A stretch of DNA of 64,000 nt from Solirubrobacter soli DSM 22325 (GTDB taxonomy: Bacteria > Actinomycetota > Thermoleophilia > Solirubrobacterales > Solirubrobacteraceae). The stretch spans positions 186,001 through 250,000 of the forward strand of contig NZ_AUIK01000009.1 in assembly GCF_000423665.1 (NCBI RefSeq), written 5' to 3'. The translations under genes and the position numbers were made by a program. The notes under the pieces were generated by a model, which did not search any database, was not told the DNA's origin, and worked only from the letters and a program-made list of their open reading frames with translations. Shown one piece after another: positions 1-6,779 of the stretch; position 1 is the stretch's first letter, and each line of letters begins with the position of its first letter.

Positions 1-105
1 CTGGGGCAGCCCGAGGACATCGCGAACGTCGTCTCCTTCCTCGCCGGCCCGGACGGCCGCTGGGTCAACGGCCAGGTGCTCCGGGCCAACGGCGGCGTCA
101 TCTAG
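1..105 (+). CDS. C-terminal end of a short-chain dehydrogenase/reductase (partial)
   Basis: Only the last 34 codons are in the window; the gene begins to the left. The frame reads LGQPEDIANVVSFLAG, then NGQVLRANGGVI and a TAG stop, the usual C-terminus of classical FabG-like SDR oxidoreductases: the PEDIA segment followed by the NGQ.L..NGG substrate-loop end. The family uses NAD(P)H to reduce or oxidise hydroxy/keto groups in the cytoplasm. The substrate cannot be told because the Rossmann and YxxxK parts are missing. It converges on the next gene and the two stop codons overlap by 4 bases. Confidence 0.85.
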   Translation: MGQPEDIANVVSFLAGPDGRWVNGQVLRANGGVI

Positions 106-1166
106 AAGCGGGCGGAGCGCATCAGCAGCTCGAGCGTCGACTTCTTCGGGAAGTAGGCCACGACGACCTTGGTGCGCACGTGCTTGCGGCGGGCGAGCAC
201 GCGTGAGCCCGCGGGGGTCGAGGAGAGCGTGAGCCGCACGCGGCCGGGGCGCTTGACCCGCTTCTCGCCCGTCAGGATCGTGGTGAACGGGCCGGCCCCG
301 GTCTTCTGGTTGCCCGGGAGCGTGACGCTGGCGCTGACCATGCCGGCCTTCGGCGCGGTGATCAGCAGCGAGGTGCGGGTGCCGCGGCGGTCGGACTGGA
401 GCAGCCGCAGATCCTTGGGGACGCGGTGCGGCTTGCGGCGCGTGTCGCCCCGGGAGTCGCCGTCGCGCGAGCCGCCTGAGTCCGCGGTGTCCTCGCCGTC
501 ATCGTCGAGCTGGTCGCCCGCGTCGAAGTCCTTGAACCAGTCGTCCTGCCAGTCGGCGCCGAGGCCGCCGCCGTCCGGGTCCTGGGTCTCGTCGCCGAGG
601 CCGTCGGTGTCGACGTCGGGCTCGAGCACCGCGTCCAGCAGCAGCTCGGTGCCCGTCCCGCCGTCCATCCCACACGGCGCGCACGGGAGCGTGAACGACT
701 GGATCGCGCCGTCCGGCCGTGGGCGGTTGCGAACGCCGAGCGCGACCTCGCCGGTCCGGTACAGGAAGCCGAGCGAGTCGCCGCGGCGCATCGGCAGATG
801 CAGGTCGTCGACGGCTGAGACGTCGCCGCTCAGCGGCAGCGGCGCCGACGCGACGACCGTCAGGCTGACGCCGTCGGCGGCAGGCCGTAGGACCGCCACC
901 TGCGGCGCCGCCGTGCCCGCGATCCGGCGGGCGTTGACGCTCGCCGACGTGATCACGCCGTCCTCCGGCGCCTCGACCGTCGCCTGGCGCAGCGCGAACT
1001 GCCGGAAGCCGACGTCGACGCCCGCCGGACAGTCCCCGCACGCGTAGCCGTCGGGCGTGGCCGACGTGTCCTGGGAGCCAAGGAAGGAGGCGGCGTCGGC
1101 TCTTGAGGCACCGACGGTCAGGGCGGCGATGCACGCAGCCGCGAGGTGGAGGGGCCGGACGGTCAT
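102..1166 (-). CDS. Secreted protein with acidic Asp-rich linker, function unknown
   Basis: 354 residues. A Sec signal peptide is visible (MTVRPLHLAAACIAALTVGA, then a likely cut after SRADA). The N-terminal half (about 30-185) looks like a beta-rich extracellular domain with two Cys motifs (CGDCPAG and CAPCG). Residues about 183-250 are an Asp/Gly-rich stretch beginning DVDTDGLGDETQDPD, which resembles thrombospondin type 3 or calcium-binding linkers. The last 100 residues are a basic beta-domain like those ending other exported proteins here. I do not recognise a catalytic motif. Start chosen at the ATG directly before the signal peptide. Confidence 0.75.
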   Translation of the reverse strand: MTVRPLHLAAACIAALTVGASRADAASFLGSQDTSATPDGYACGDCPAGVDVGFRQFALRQATVEAPEDGVITSASVNARRIAGTAAPQVAVLRPAADGVSLTVVASAPLPLSGDVSAVDDLHLPMRRGDSLGFLYRTGEVALGVRNRPRPDGAIQSFTLPCAPCGMDGGTGTELLLDAVLEPDVDTDGLGDETQDPDGGGLGADWQDDWFKDFDAGDQLDDDGEDTADSGGSRDGDSRGDTRRKPHRVPKDLRLLQSDRRGTRTSLLITAPKAGMVSASVTLPGNQKTGAGPFTTILTGEKRVKRPGRVRLTLSSTPAGSRVLARRKHVRTKVVVAYFPKKSTLELLMRSARF

Positions 1167-1204
1167 GCCCGGTCATGCGCACGACATCCGCGGTTGGGTC
1201 ACTT

Positions 1205-1251
1205 GACTTTCCCGACGGGAAAGTCGACACTGACTTTCCCAGTAGGAAAGT
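1205..1251. promoter_or_regulatory. Two tandem palindromic operator-like sites
   Basis: Positions 1205-1225 are a perfect 9-base inverted repeat with a 3-base spacer (GACTTTCCC, GAC, GGGAAAGTC). Positions 1233-1251 carry a related inverted repeat (ACTTTCC, 5 bases, GGAAAGT). Centres are about 27 bases apart, close to the same helix face. They lie just upstream of the 2-TM protein and winged-helix regulator genes and downstream of the divergent start at 1166. Autoregulation by the regulator at 1701 is an inference. Confidence 0.6.
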
Positions 1252-1261
1252 GAGCCTGAAG

Positions 1262-1720
1262 ATGGAACCGAATGTCTCCCCCTCCGAAGCCCGCAGCGCG
1301 CTCGACGCCGTTCGCCGCGAGCGCCGTCGCGTGCTGGACGAGGTCGGCCTTCCCGCCTGGTACTGGTGGGGCATCGCGCTCGGGTGGATCGTGCTCGGCG
1401 TCATCGCCGACCTGAACCACCCGTGGCTCACCTCGGCCGCGACGCTCGTCTTCGGCGCCGTGCACTCGACGGTCGCGCCGCGGGTCGTCTCGGGCCGCAA
1501 CCGCACGTCGCGGTTGAGCGTGCGGCGCGAGGTCGCGGGCAAGCACACGGCTGCCCTCGTGCTCGGCGGCCTCGTCGCGCTCGCGGGTGTGACCGTCGTG
1601 GCGGCCGTGGTGCTCGACGCCGACGGCGCCCGCCATCCCACGACGATCGCGAGCGTGTTCGTGGCGGTCCTGATCCTGCTCGGCGGCCCGCAACTGGTGC
1701 ATGACCGCGCGCTTCGATGA
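1262..1720 (+). CDS. Small integral membrane protein (2TM-type)
   Basis: 152 residues from ATG 1262. An in-frame GTG at 1250 inside the operator is an alternative start. The N-terminus is charged and helical (about 1-30). A Trp-rich segment (PAWYWWGIALGWIVLGV) opens a first pair of membrane segments at about 30-65, and a second pair follows at about 93-145. No catalytic motif is seen. Such membrane proteins are commonly paired with PadR/MarR-like winged-helix regulators; here the regulator gene overlaps by 20 bases, so the two are almost certainly one operon. Function unknown; a membrane sensor or small exporter subunit are guesses. Confidence 0.8.
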   Translation: MEPNVSPSEARSALDAVRRERRRVLDEVGLPAWYWWGIALGWIVLGVIADLNHPWLTSAATLVFGAVHSTVAPRVVSGRNRTSRLSVRREVAGKHTAALVLGGLVALAGVTVVAAVVLDADGARHPTTIASVFVAVLILLGGPQLVHDRALR

Positions 1721-1991
1721 GCTGATCCACCCGAGCACGCGGCTGTCGATCACGGCGCTGCTGGCGGCCGCGGACTGGGTCGAGTTCGCCTACATCCGCG
1801 ACGAGCTCGAGCTCTCGGACTCGGCGCTGTCCAAACAGCTCGCGACGCTCGAGGCCGCGGGTTACGCGTGCCTCGAGCGCCAGCTCAACGGGCGCCGTCA
1901 CCGGCTGCGCGCGCGGCTGACGCCCGAAGGGCGCAGCGCCTTCGACGGTCACGTCGAGGCGCTGCGGCAGATCGTGGATCTAGGCGGATAG
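1701..1991 (+). CDS. Winged-helix transcriptional regulator (MarR/PadR-like)
   Basis: 96 residues, essentially a single DNA-binding domain. It starts HPSTRLSITALLAAADWVEF, continues with LELSDSALSKQLATLEAAGY (recognition helix) and a basic wing LNGRRHRLRARLTPEGR. This is the layout of the short winged-helix family that represses small membrane-protein operons. No ligand domain is present. The ATG at 1701 lies inside the upstream gene, giving translational coupling. The tandem palindromes at 1205-1251 are its most likely target (inference from position). Confidence 0.85.
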   Translation: MTARFDELIHPSTRLSITALLAAADWVEFAYIRDELELSDSALSKQLATLEAAGYACLERQLNGRRHRLRARLTPEGRSAFDGHVEALRQIVDLGG

Positions 1992-2432
1992 GAGCCGCTG
2001 GAAGAACCCGCGGTAGCGCTGCAGCGTGACGCGCAGGTCCTCGGTCGAGACGTCCTCGCCGCGGCCCCAGTGGCCCTCGAGGCGCTCGCGCTCGCCGGCG
2101 AAGCCCTCGGCGAGGCGCTTCATGACCTCGGCGACGAGCTCGTCGGCCTGCTCGACCGTGCGGCGCGGCTCGTCGACGAACCCGGTCTGGATCTTCTCCC
2201 AGCGCGACTGGAACTCGGCGTTGTCCTCGCGGGCGAGCAGCTCCGGCGTGTCGTCGGTCGTGTCGTCGCGGCGGTCGCGATCCGCGTTGGCGGCGAACGC
2301 CGCGGTGCTCGCGGTGCTGTCGTCACGGGCCTTGTCGGTCCCGGCCTCGTCGCGGTCGAAGCGGCGCGGCTCGCGGGTCTCCTCCGTGCGCTCGTCGCCG
2401 ACCAGTTCGCGCGTGCTCGTGGGGGTTTCCAT
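1980..2432 (-). CDS. Conserved actinobacterial hypothetical protein, soluble paralogue
   Basis: 150 residues. The first 75 are charged and disordered-looking. The C-terminal half (about 77-150) is helical: RWEKIQTGFVDEPRRTVEQ, ADELVAEVMKRLAE and STEDLRVTLQRYRGFFQRLL. The same helical domain ends the gene immediately upstream (positions 2432-2965), so the pair are tandem paralogues. Its ATG overlaps the upstream stop as TGATG, implying coupled translation. It converges on the winged-helix regulator with a 12-base overlap. No enzymatic motif; function unknown. Confidence 0.75.
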   Translation of the reverse strand: METPTSTRELVGDERTEETREPRRFDRDEAGTDKARDDSTASTAAFAANADRDRRDDTTDDTPELLAREDNAEFQSRWEKIQTGFVDEPRRTVEQADELVAEVMKRLAEGFAGERERLEGHWGRGEDVSTEDLRVTLQRYRGFFQRLLSA

Positions 2433-2965
2433 CAGCTGACCTCCTGGGTCTCGCGGGGGGATTCGAGGAGCTCGGCGAAGAGCGCGCGGTAGTGCAGCAT
2501 CGCTTCGCGCAGGTCCTCCGTGCTCGCGCGCGACCGGGTGTGGATCGCGTGCGCCTTGCGGTAGTGCTCGACGACCGTGGGGTGATCGACGGAGACGTCG
2601 GCCGCCCGCTGTTCGAAGTCCTCGACCGGGTAGCCACGCTCTCGCATGACCTCGGCGACCAGCGTGTCGGCGTCCTCGAGCGCCGACGCGGGCTGGTCGA
2701 CGAACTGCGACTGCGTGGTCCGCCAGCGCTCGGCGTAGCGGTCACGGGCGACGGCGTTCAACGGGCGGATGTCGAACCGGCGCCGGCGTTCGCGGCGCTC
2801 GCGCAGCTCTGACTCCGCTGCACGCTGGTCGCCGTGCTGCTCCACGGTACGGTCGTACTCGGGCCCGAAGCCCTGCTGGAGCTGCGCGGAACGCCGCCGC
2901 TGGTAGACCAGCGCGCCGACGATCGCGAGCAGCACGACGACGAGGACGATCAATACGTAGATCAC
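2432..2965 (-). CDS. Membrane-anchored protein with the same helical domain as its neighbour
   Basis: 177 residues. One N-terminal membrane segment (MIYVLIVLVVVLLAIVGALV) is followed by a basic YQRRRS patch, a Glu/Arg-rich cytoplasmic linker and a C-terminal helical domain (about 95-172) containing RYAERWRTTQSQFVDQP, ADTLVAEVMRERGY and STEDLREAMLHYRALFAELL. It looks like the anchored partner of the soluble paralogue encoded next, with which it overlaps by TGATG. Proteins of this layout occur widely in actinobacteria as hypothetical proteins. The biochemical role is unknown. Confidence 0.75.
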   Translation of the reverse strand: MIYVLIVLVVVLLAIVGALVYQRRRSAQLQQGFGPEYDRTVEQHGDQRAAESELRERRERRRRFDIRPLNAVARDRYAERWRTTQSQFVDQPASALEDADTLVAEVMRERGYPVEDFEQRAADVSVDHPTVVEHYRKAHAIHTRSRASTEDLREAMLHYRALFAELLESPRETQEVS

Positions 2966-2992
2966 GTCGCTCCTCCTGAGATCGCATATGGA

Positions 2993-3014
2993 GCCTCCGG
3001 CCGAGGCCGGAGGC
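2993..3014. terminator. Strong GC hairpin, possible terminator
   Basis: A perfect 10-base inverted repeat (GCCTCCGGCC / GGCCGGAGGC) with a 2-base centre lies between the end of the LLM oxidoreductase gene (3087) and the start of the membrane protein gene (2965), both on the minus strand. There is no T-tract, so this is a weak terminator call; a 5' leader structure is the alternative. Confidence 0.4.
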
Positions 3015-3086
3015 GATGGGGTTGATCAAGCCCTACCCGTGCGCCGCGTCACACATCCGTATCGCGTCAGCGCGTGTTGACGTGGC

Positions 3087-3857
3087 TTACCGGTCGCGCC
3101 AGGCGGCGAGCTCCCGGACAGGCGTGAGGTCATAGCCGGACCCGTCGCCGCCGACGCCGACGATCAGGTGCGTGATGCCCGCCTCGACCAGCGCGTCCGC
3201 GTGACCGAGATTGTCGGCGGGGATGCCCCAGGTCCGCTCGATCTCGGTCTCGTCGCGGCCGACGTCCTGGCAGTGCTGCAGCAGGATCTCGTTCTTGGCC
3301 TTGTAGGTCTCGGCGTCGCCGAAGCCGTGCCACATGTCGCCGTAGGTCGCGACCAGCTTGAGCGTCACCTTTGGGCCGCTGCCGCCGATCAGGATCGGGA
3401 GCTTGCCGAGCGGCGGCGGGTTGAGCTTGCCGATGCGCTCCTTGATCCGCGGCAGCGCTTGGCGGAGGTCGCGGAGGCGGTCGGGAGCGGTGCCGAACTC
3501 GTAGCCGTACTCGTCGTAGTCGCGCTGGAACCAGCCGGCGCCGACGCCGAGGATCGCCCGGCCGCCGGAGATGTGGTCGATCGTCCGGTGCGCGTCGGCG
3601 AGCAGCTCGGGGTTGCGGTAGCCGTTGCAGATCACGAGCGCGCCGATCTGCGCGCGCTCGGTGACGCTCGCCATCGCGCCGAGGGTCGAGATCGCCTCGA
3701 AGTGCTTGCCGTCCGGCTCGCCGTAGAGGGGATAGAAGTGGTCCCAGCAGAAGATCGAGTCGACGCCGAGCTCCTCTGCCTCAAGCCACGCCCGGCGCAT
3801 CCCGTCGAAGTCGGCGTGCTGCGGCTGCACCTGCACGCCAATGCGAATCGAAGCCAT
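3087..3857 (-). CDS. LLM-class (luciferase-like) F420-dependent oxidoreductase
   Basis: 256 residues, a complete TIM-barrel of the luciferase-like monooxygenase superfamily. Visible family segments are SIFCWDHFYPL, ATLGAMA-type strand (STLGAMASVTERAQIGALV), the NPELLADAHRTIDHIS helix, GRAILGVGAGWFQRDYDEYG and the late strand PILIGGSGPKVTLKL. Actinobacterial proteins of this subgroup usually use F420 rather than FMN, but the cofactor cannot be read with certainty here. The substrate is unknown. The PPOX gene lies 37 bases upstream on the same strand, consistent with a small F420-linked transcription unit. Confidence 0.88.
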   Translation of the reverse strand: MASIRIGVQVQPQHADFDGMRRAWLEAEELGVDSIFCWDHFYPLYGEPDGKHFEAISTLGAMASVTERAQIGALVICNGYRNPELLADAHRTIDHISGGRAILGVGAGWFQRDYDEYGYEFGTAPDRLRDLRQALPRIKERIGKLNPPPLGKLPILIGGSGPKVTLKLVATYGDMWHGFGDAETYKAKNEILLQHCQDVGRDETEIERTWGIPADNLGHADALVEAGITHLIVGVGGDGSGYDLTPVRELAAWRDR

Positions 3858-3894
3858 GTCTCCGCACCTTAGAAGATGCGGAGGGCCCCTCCGT

Positions 3895-4365
3895 TTACCG
3901 TTCGATCACGCGGACGCCCTTGTCCGCCGTCCACACCTCGATCACCAGCTTGGTCTTCTCGTCGTTGAGGTAGACGGCCGAGACCTCGGTCAGGTCGAGG
4001 CGGAAGAGGTGGCTCTCGCCGTCGTTGGCGGCTTCGCCGTTGCGCTGCAGCACCTCTTCGCGCTCGACGATCTCGTGCGCGACGCCGGCGATCTTGGCCT
4101 CCGACCAACCCGGCGCCTCGGGATCGATCGTGGCGCTGTGGATCGCGAAGCGCGGGTCGCGCTGGAGGTCGCGCGCCTTCAGCGCCTGCCACATCGACCC
4201 GATGAACAGCTCCCCGTCCTGGAACTGCGTCTCCGTGCCGGAGATCCGCGGTCCGCCGTCCCTGCGGATCGTGGCCATCGTCTTGTGCTTGTGCTCGTCG
4301 AAGCGGGTCTTGACGCGGTCGGCGAGGGCGGGCGCGGCGGCAGCGAATTCGGACCAGGAAGCCAT
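3895..4365 (-). CDS. Pyridoxamine-5'-phosphate-oxidase-like split-barrel protein
   Basis: 156 residues with the PNPOx-like split beta-barrel pattern: HKTMATIRRDGGPRISGTE, DGELFIGSMWQALKARDLQRDPR and a C-terminal strand with VYLNDEKTKLVIEVW. In actinobacteria these proteins bind F420 or FMN and often act on hydrophobic or aromatic compounds. It sits just upstream of the luciferase-like oxidoreductase on the same strand. A short GC palindrome (3880-3892) directly after its stop may end part of the transcript. The exact substrate cannot be inferred. Confidence 0.85.
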   Translation of the reverse strand: MASWSEFAAAAPALADRVKTRFDEHKHKTMATIRRDGGPRISGTETQFQDGELFIGSMWQALKARDLQRDPRFAIHSATIDPEAPGWSEAKIAGVAHEIVEREEVLQRNGEAANDGESHLFRLDLTEVSAVYLNDEKTKLVIEVWTADKGVRVIER

Positions 4366-4432
4366 GGGCTTGAGCGTGACGGCGGTCGCGGGCCGCGTCC
4401 ATCGATGCGTCGAAAACGATCAACATGGAGGG

Positions 4433-5353
4433 ATGGCCGACCGCCTGCGGGCATTGATCGACGTGGTTCTGGAGTCACTGGACGAGCCGGTGAACGGCTC
4501 GTCGCTGGCGGACCGTGTGAACTTCTCGCGCGACCACCTCGACCGGCTGCTGGCCGCCGCGACGGGCGAGTCGCCGGTGGCGCTGCGGCGGCGGCTGCTC
4601 TTGGAGCGGGCGGCGTGGCAGCTGCGCACGGGCGCGGCGACGGCGTCCGAGGCCGCGGGCGCGGCGGGGTACGGGTCGCTCGCGGCGTTCTCGCGCGCGT
4701 TCGCACGGGCCTACGGTTCGCCGCCGTCGTCGTACGCGGGCGAGGTCCCACTGCCGGCGCCGAACGGGATCCACTTCCATCCGCCGGCCGGATTGCTGAT
4801 CCCGGGTGCACGGGTCGGGCCCGGCGCGGACCTCACCGACCGCATGGTCCGCCATCACCTCGACCGCGTGCGGGAGTTGCTCGCGGCGGCGGCGACGCTT
4901 CCGGCCTCGGAGCTGGAGCGACCGCTGCGGCCGGGCTTCGTGGCTTGCTGGTTCGAGGGCGAGGAGGCCAGCGCGGCACTGATGTGCGAGCGGCTCGTGT
5001 TCACGCTCGAGGTGTGGGCGGCGGCGATGGCGGGGGAGCCGGTCCCCGTCGCCGGCGGCGAGTGGGTGCCGAGATTCGAGCGCGTGGCGGTCGCGTTCGA
5101 GCGGCTGGCGAAGCGGATCCGCGATCGTGGAGCGTTCGACGACGCGTTCGTGGACGCGCTGTGCGAGCCGCCGCGATCGTTCACCTACGGCGGCGTGTTG
5201 TCACACGTGCTGAGCTACGGGGCGATCCGGCGCGAGGCGCTCGCGTCCGTCCTGGCCGAGTTGGGCGCCGAGGTGTCGATCGGGGACCCGATCCTCTGGG
5301 AGGACGCTCAGAGCGGGCGGACCCGGATCGCCCGGAACGCGACGACATCCTGA
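4433..5353 (+). CDS. AraC-type transcriptional regulator with DinB-like C-terminal domain
   Basis: 306 residues from ATG 4433; the longer frame upstream is antisense to the PPOX gene and is not used. The N-terminal 100 residues are an AraC-type double HTH (SLADRVNFSRDHLDRLLAAA; then ASEAAGAAGYGSLAAFSRAF, ARAYGSPPSSY). The remainder is a four-helix-bundle-like domain with FTYGGVLSHVLSYGAIRREAL, reminiscent of DinB/DfsB folds that in this architecture probably sense a small molecule. The start is uncertain because the GGAGGG stretch runs right up to the ATG. Diverges from the PPOX gene, which it may regulate. Confidence 0.82.
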   Translation: MADRLRALIDVVLESLDEPVNGSSLADRVNFSRDHLDRLLAAATGESPVALRRRLLLERAAWQLRTGAATASEAAGAAGYGSLAAFSRAFARAYGSPPSSYAGEVPLPAPNGIHFHPPAGLLIPGARVGPGADLTDRMVRHHLDRVRELLAAAATLPASELERPLRPGFVACWFEGEEASAALMCERLVFTLEVWAAAMAGEPVPVAGGEWVPRFERVAVAFERLAKRIRDRGAFDDAFVDALCEPPRSFTYGGVLSHVLSYGAIRREALASVLAELGAEVSIGDPILWEDAQSGRTRIARNATTS

Positions 5354-5919
5354 GGGCCGCCGTGGGCCTGGAGCCCGACGTACCCGGAGCGGCGGCGGTG
5401 GCCGCGGTAGTCGTTGATCCGCTTGCCGTCGCGATAGACGGTGTAGCGCTGGCCCTTGACCCGGATCCTCAGCTTGCTCCAGGTGTTCGCGGGCTTCGCG
5501 CGCGCCTGGGTGGCGTCGAGGTCCTTGAACGCGTAGATCGAGCCGGTCTTGCGTGGGTCCTGGGCGGTGTCGTTGATCTGCACCTCGTAGCCGCAGTCGA
5601 TCCAATTGCACGTGGCCGCCGGCTTCGGGAAGCGCAGGTGGATACCGCTGTTCGCCCCCTCGGCCGCTCTGAACTGCAGGCAAAGCTCGAAGTCCTTGTA
5701 GGTGCGGCGCGCGTAGTACAGGAGGCCGAGCTGGCCGGCGCCCGGAACGCTGCGGATCGTCCGATTCTTGACCTCGAACGTCGCGGTTCCGGCGTGGCGC
5801 CAGCCCTTCAGGCTCTTGCCGTCGAACAGGTTCTCCGCGCCGGCGGGCGGCGCGTGGAGCGCCGCCAGCGCCGCGGCGAGCAGCAGGACACTAGGCCGCC
5901 AGAGGGGCATACCGCGCAT
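5308..5919 (-). CDS. Secreted DUF1080 (3-keto-disaccharide hydrolase family) protein
   Basis: 203 residues from ATG 5919 (ATG 5910 is also possible). Signal peptide to about residue 28 (LLLAAALAALHAPPAGA). The mature part is a concanavalin-like jelly roll with DUF1080 hallmarks: LFDGKSLKGWRHAG, YKDFELCLQFRAAEGANSG, YEVQIND, and the ending GYVGLQAHGGPQDVVAFRAI. DUF1080 proteins bind or cleave 3-keto-glycosides outside the cytoplasm. It overlaps the end of the upstream cupin gene by 29 bases and converges on the AraC regulator by 46 bases. Confidence 0.85.
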   Translation of the reverse strand: MRGMPLWRPSVLLLAAALAALHAPPAGAENLFDGKSLKGWRHAGTATFEVKNRTIRSVPGAGQLGLLYYARRTYKDFELCLQFRAAEGANSGIHLRFPKPAATCNWIDCGYEVQINDTAQDPRKTGSIYAFKDLDATQARAKPANTWSKLRIRVKGQRYTVYRDGKRINDYRGHRRRSGYVGLQAHGGPQDVVAFRAIRVRPL

Positions 5920-6442
5920 GGTGCCCGCGGGCGCGGGCCAGCGCACGCAAAGGCGCCATCGTCGCCGCCACGACCCACGCGGGCGGGAACGGCGCGCGGA
6001 CCTCGCGCTTGAACCGCTGGACGAACAGCGCCAGGTGCAGCGGCTTCGGCATGCCTGAGCGCAGCGTGTTGCCCTCGTGCGCGAGCTCCGCCGTCGTCTC
6101 CAGCAGCCGTTCCATGTCCAGCGCCGGCTCGACCTGCACCCGCACACGGGCCGTCGTATCGCCGCCGTTGGCGAACTTGTGCCGCGCACCCGCGGGCACG
6201 ACCACGCTGTCACCCGGCCCGGCGACGACCGTCCTGAAGCCGAGCCTGAACTTCATCGTGCCCTCGAGCACGTGGAACCGCTCCTCCTGCACCGGATGCA
6301 CGTGTGCCCCGGGCACCTTCCCGTCCGGCGTGAGCTGCAACTCGAACTCGAGCACCTCACCATTCGTGTCCTGCGCCGTGCGCAGGAACTGAATCCGCTC
6401 GCCGCTGATCGGGTTGTGAATGATCTGTCCGCTGAAGGCCAT
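5891..6442 (-). CDS. Cupin-domain protein
   Basis: 183 residues. The conserved single cupin barrel spans about 25-110: motif 1 is PGAHVHPVQEERFHVLEG, with His, His and Glu ligands, and motif 2 is GDSVVVPAGARHKFANGG. The C-terminal 60 residues are basic and partly hydrophobic (FPPAWVVAATMAPLRAL). Cupins of this size bind a divalent metal and act as small dioxygenases, isomerases or sensors; the substrate is not clear. It is translated upstream of and overlapping the DUF1080 gene, suggesting linked roles in metabolite or glycoside processing. Confidence 0.85.
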   Translation of the reverse strand: MAFSGQIIHNPISGERIQFLRTAQDTNGEVLEFELQLTPDGKVPGAHVHPVQEERFHVLEGTMKFRLGFRTVVAGPGDSVVVPAGARHKFANGGDTTARVRVQVEPALDMERLLETTAELAHEGNTLRSGMPKPLHLALFVQRFKREVRAPFPPAWVVAATMAPLRALARARGHHARYAPLAA

Positions 6443-6597
6443 GCCGAGATGGTCCGGTTTCCAGAGCCGCGCGTCGTCGGCCGCAGCAACGATTCCGGCT
6501 CAGCGCGCGGGCTGATCTTTCCCCCTCCTTCCGGACGATCGCGCGGTCCGCCGCGCGAATGACCCGAGCGCCAACGCGCCACGAGCGTGGGGTCGAA

Positions 6598-6770
6598 CGG
6601 GGTGTTCGACGTTCCGCCCCTGTGCGGGGGCGGAACGTAACCCACCCCCTCGTCGCTGCGGCGCGTTTCGGACGTCATGAGCGGCAACGCGCCACGAACT
6701 CGAAACGGGCTAAAGGTCCTCGCCCACGCTGCCGATAACTCGATCACGCGAAGCCGCCGGAAGGCGGTTT
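6598..6770 (+). repeat. Intergenic conserved element, copy 1
   Basis: The 334-base gap 6443-6776 holds an element repeated in inverse orientation at 12324-12496. Four blocks match copy 2: 6598-6630 (33 of 33), 6676-6699 (24 of 24), 6707-6725 (19 of 19) and 6729-6739 (11 of 11), followed by a hairpin. Positions 6609-6638 form a perfect 12-base-pair stem with a 6-base loop. TAAA at 6711 and GCCGATAA at 6731 are 16 bases apart, matching the sigma-28/FliA promoter consensus. A further internal copy of part of block 2 is at about 6566-6587. No open reading frame fits the conservation. Confidence 0.7.
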
Positions 6771-6779
6771 CGTCGTTTA
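6751..6779. terminator. Intrinsic terminator-like hairpin after the PLP-enzyme gene
   Basis: CCGCC and GGCGG arms around a GGAA loop are followed on the plus strand by TTTCGTCGTTT. On the minus strand it lies immediately after the stop of the PLP enzyme (6777). The same trailing GGCGGTTTCGTCGTTT occurs on the minus strand at the hairpin at 12513-12536. It probably ends the minus-strand gene and also closes the repeat element on the plus strand. Confidence 0.6.

Noticed and set aside
6707..6739. Known riboswitch (TPP, FMN, cobalamin, ZTP, SAM, c-di-GMP) in the intergenic element
   Set aside because: None of their conserved core sequences could be recognised; the blocks do not fit any consensus I know.
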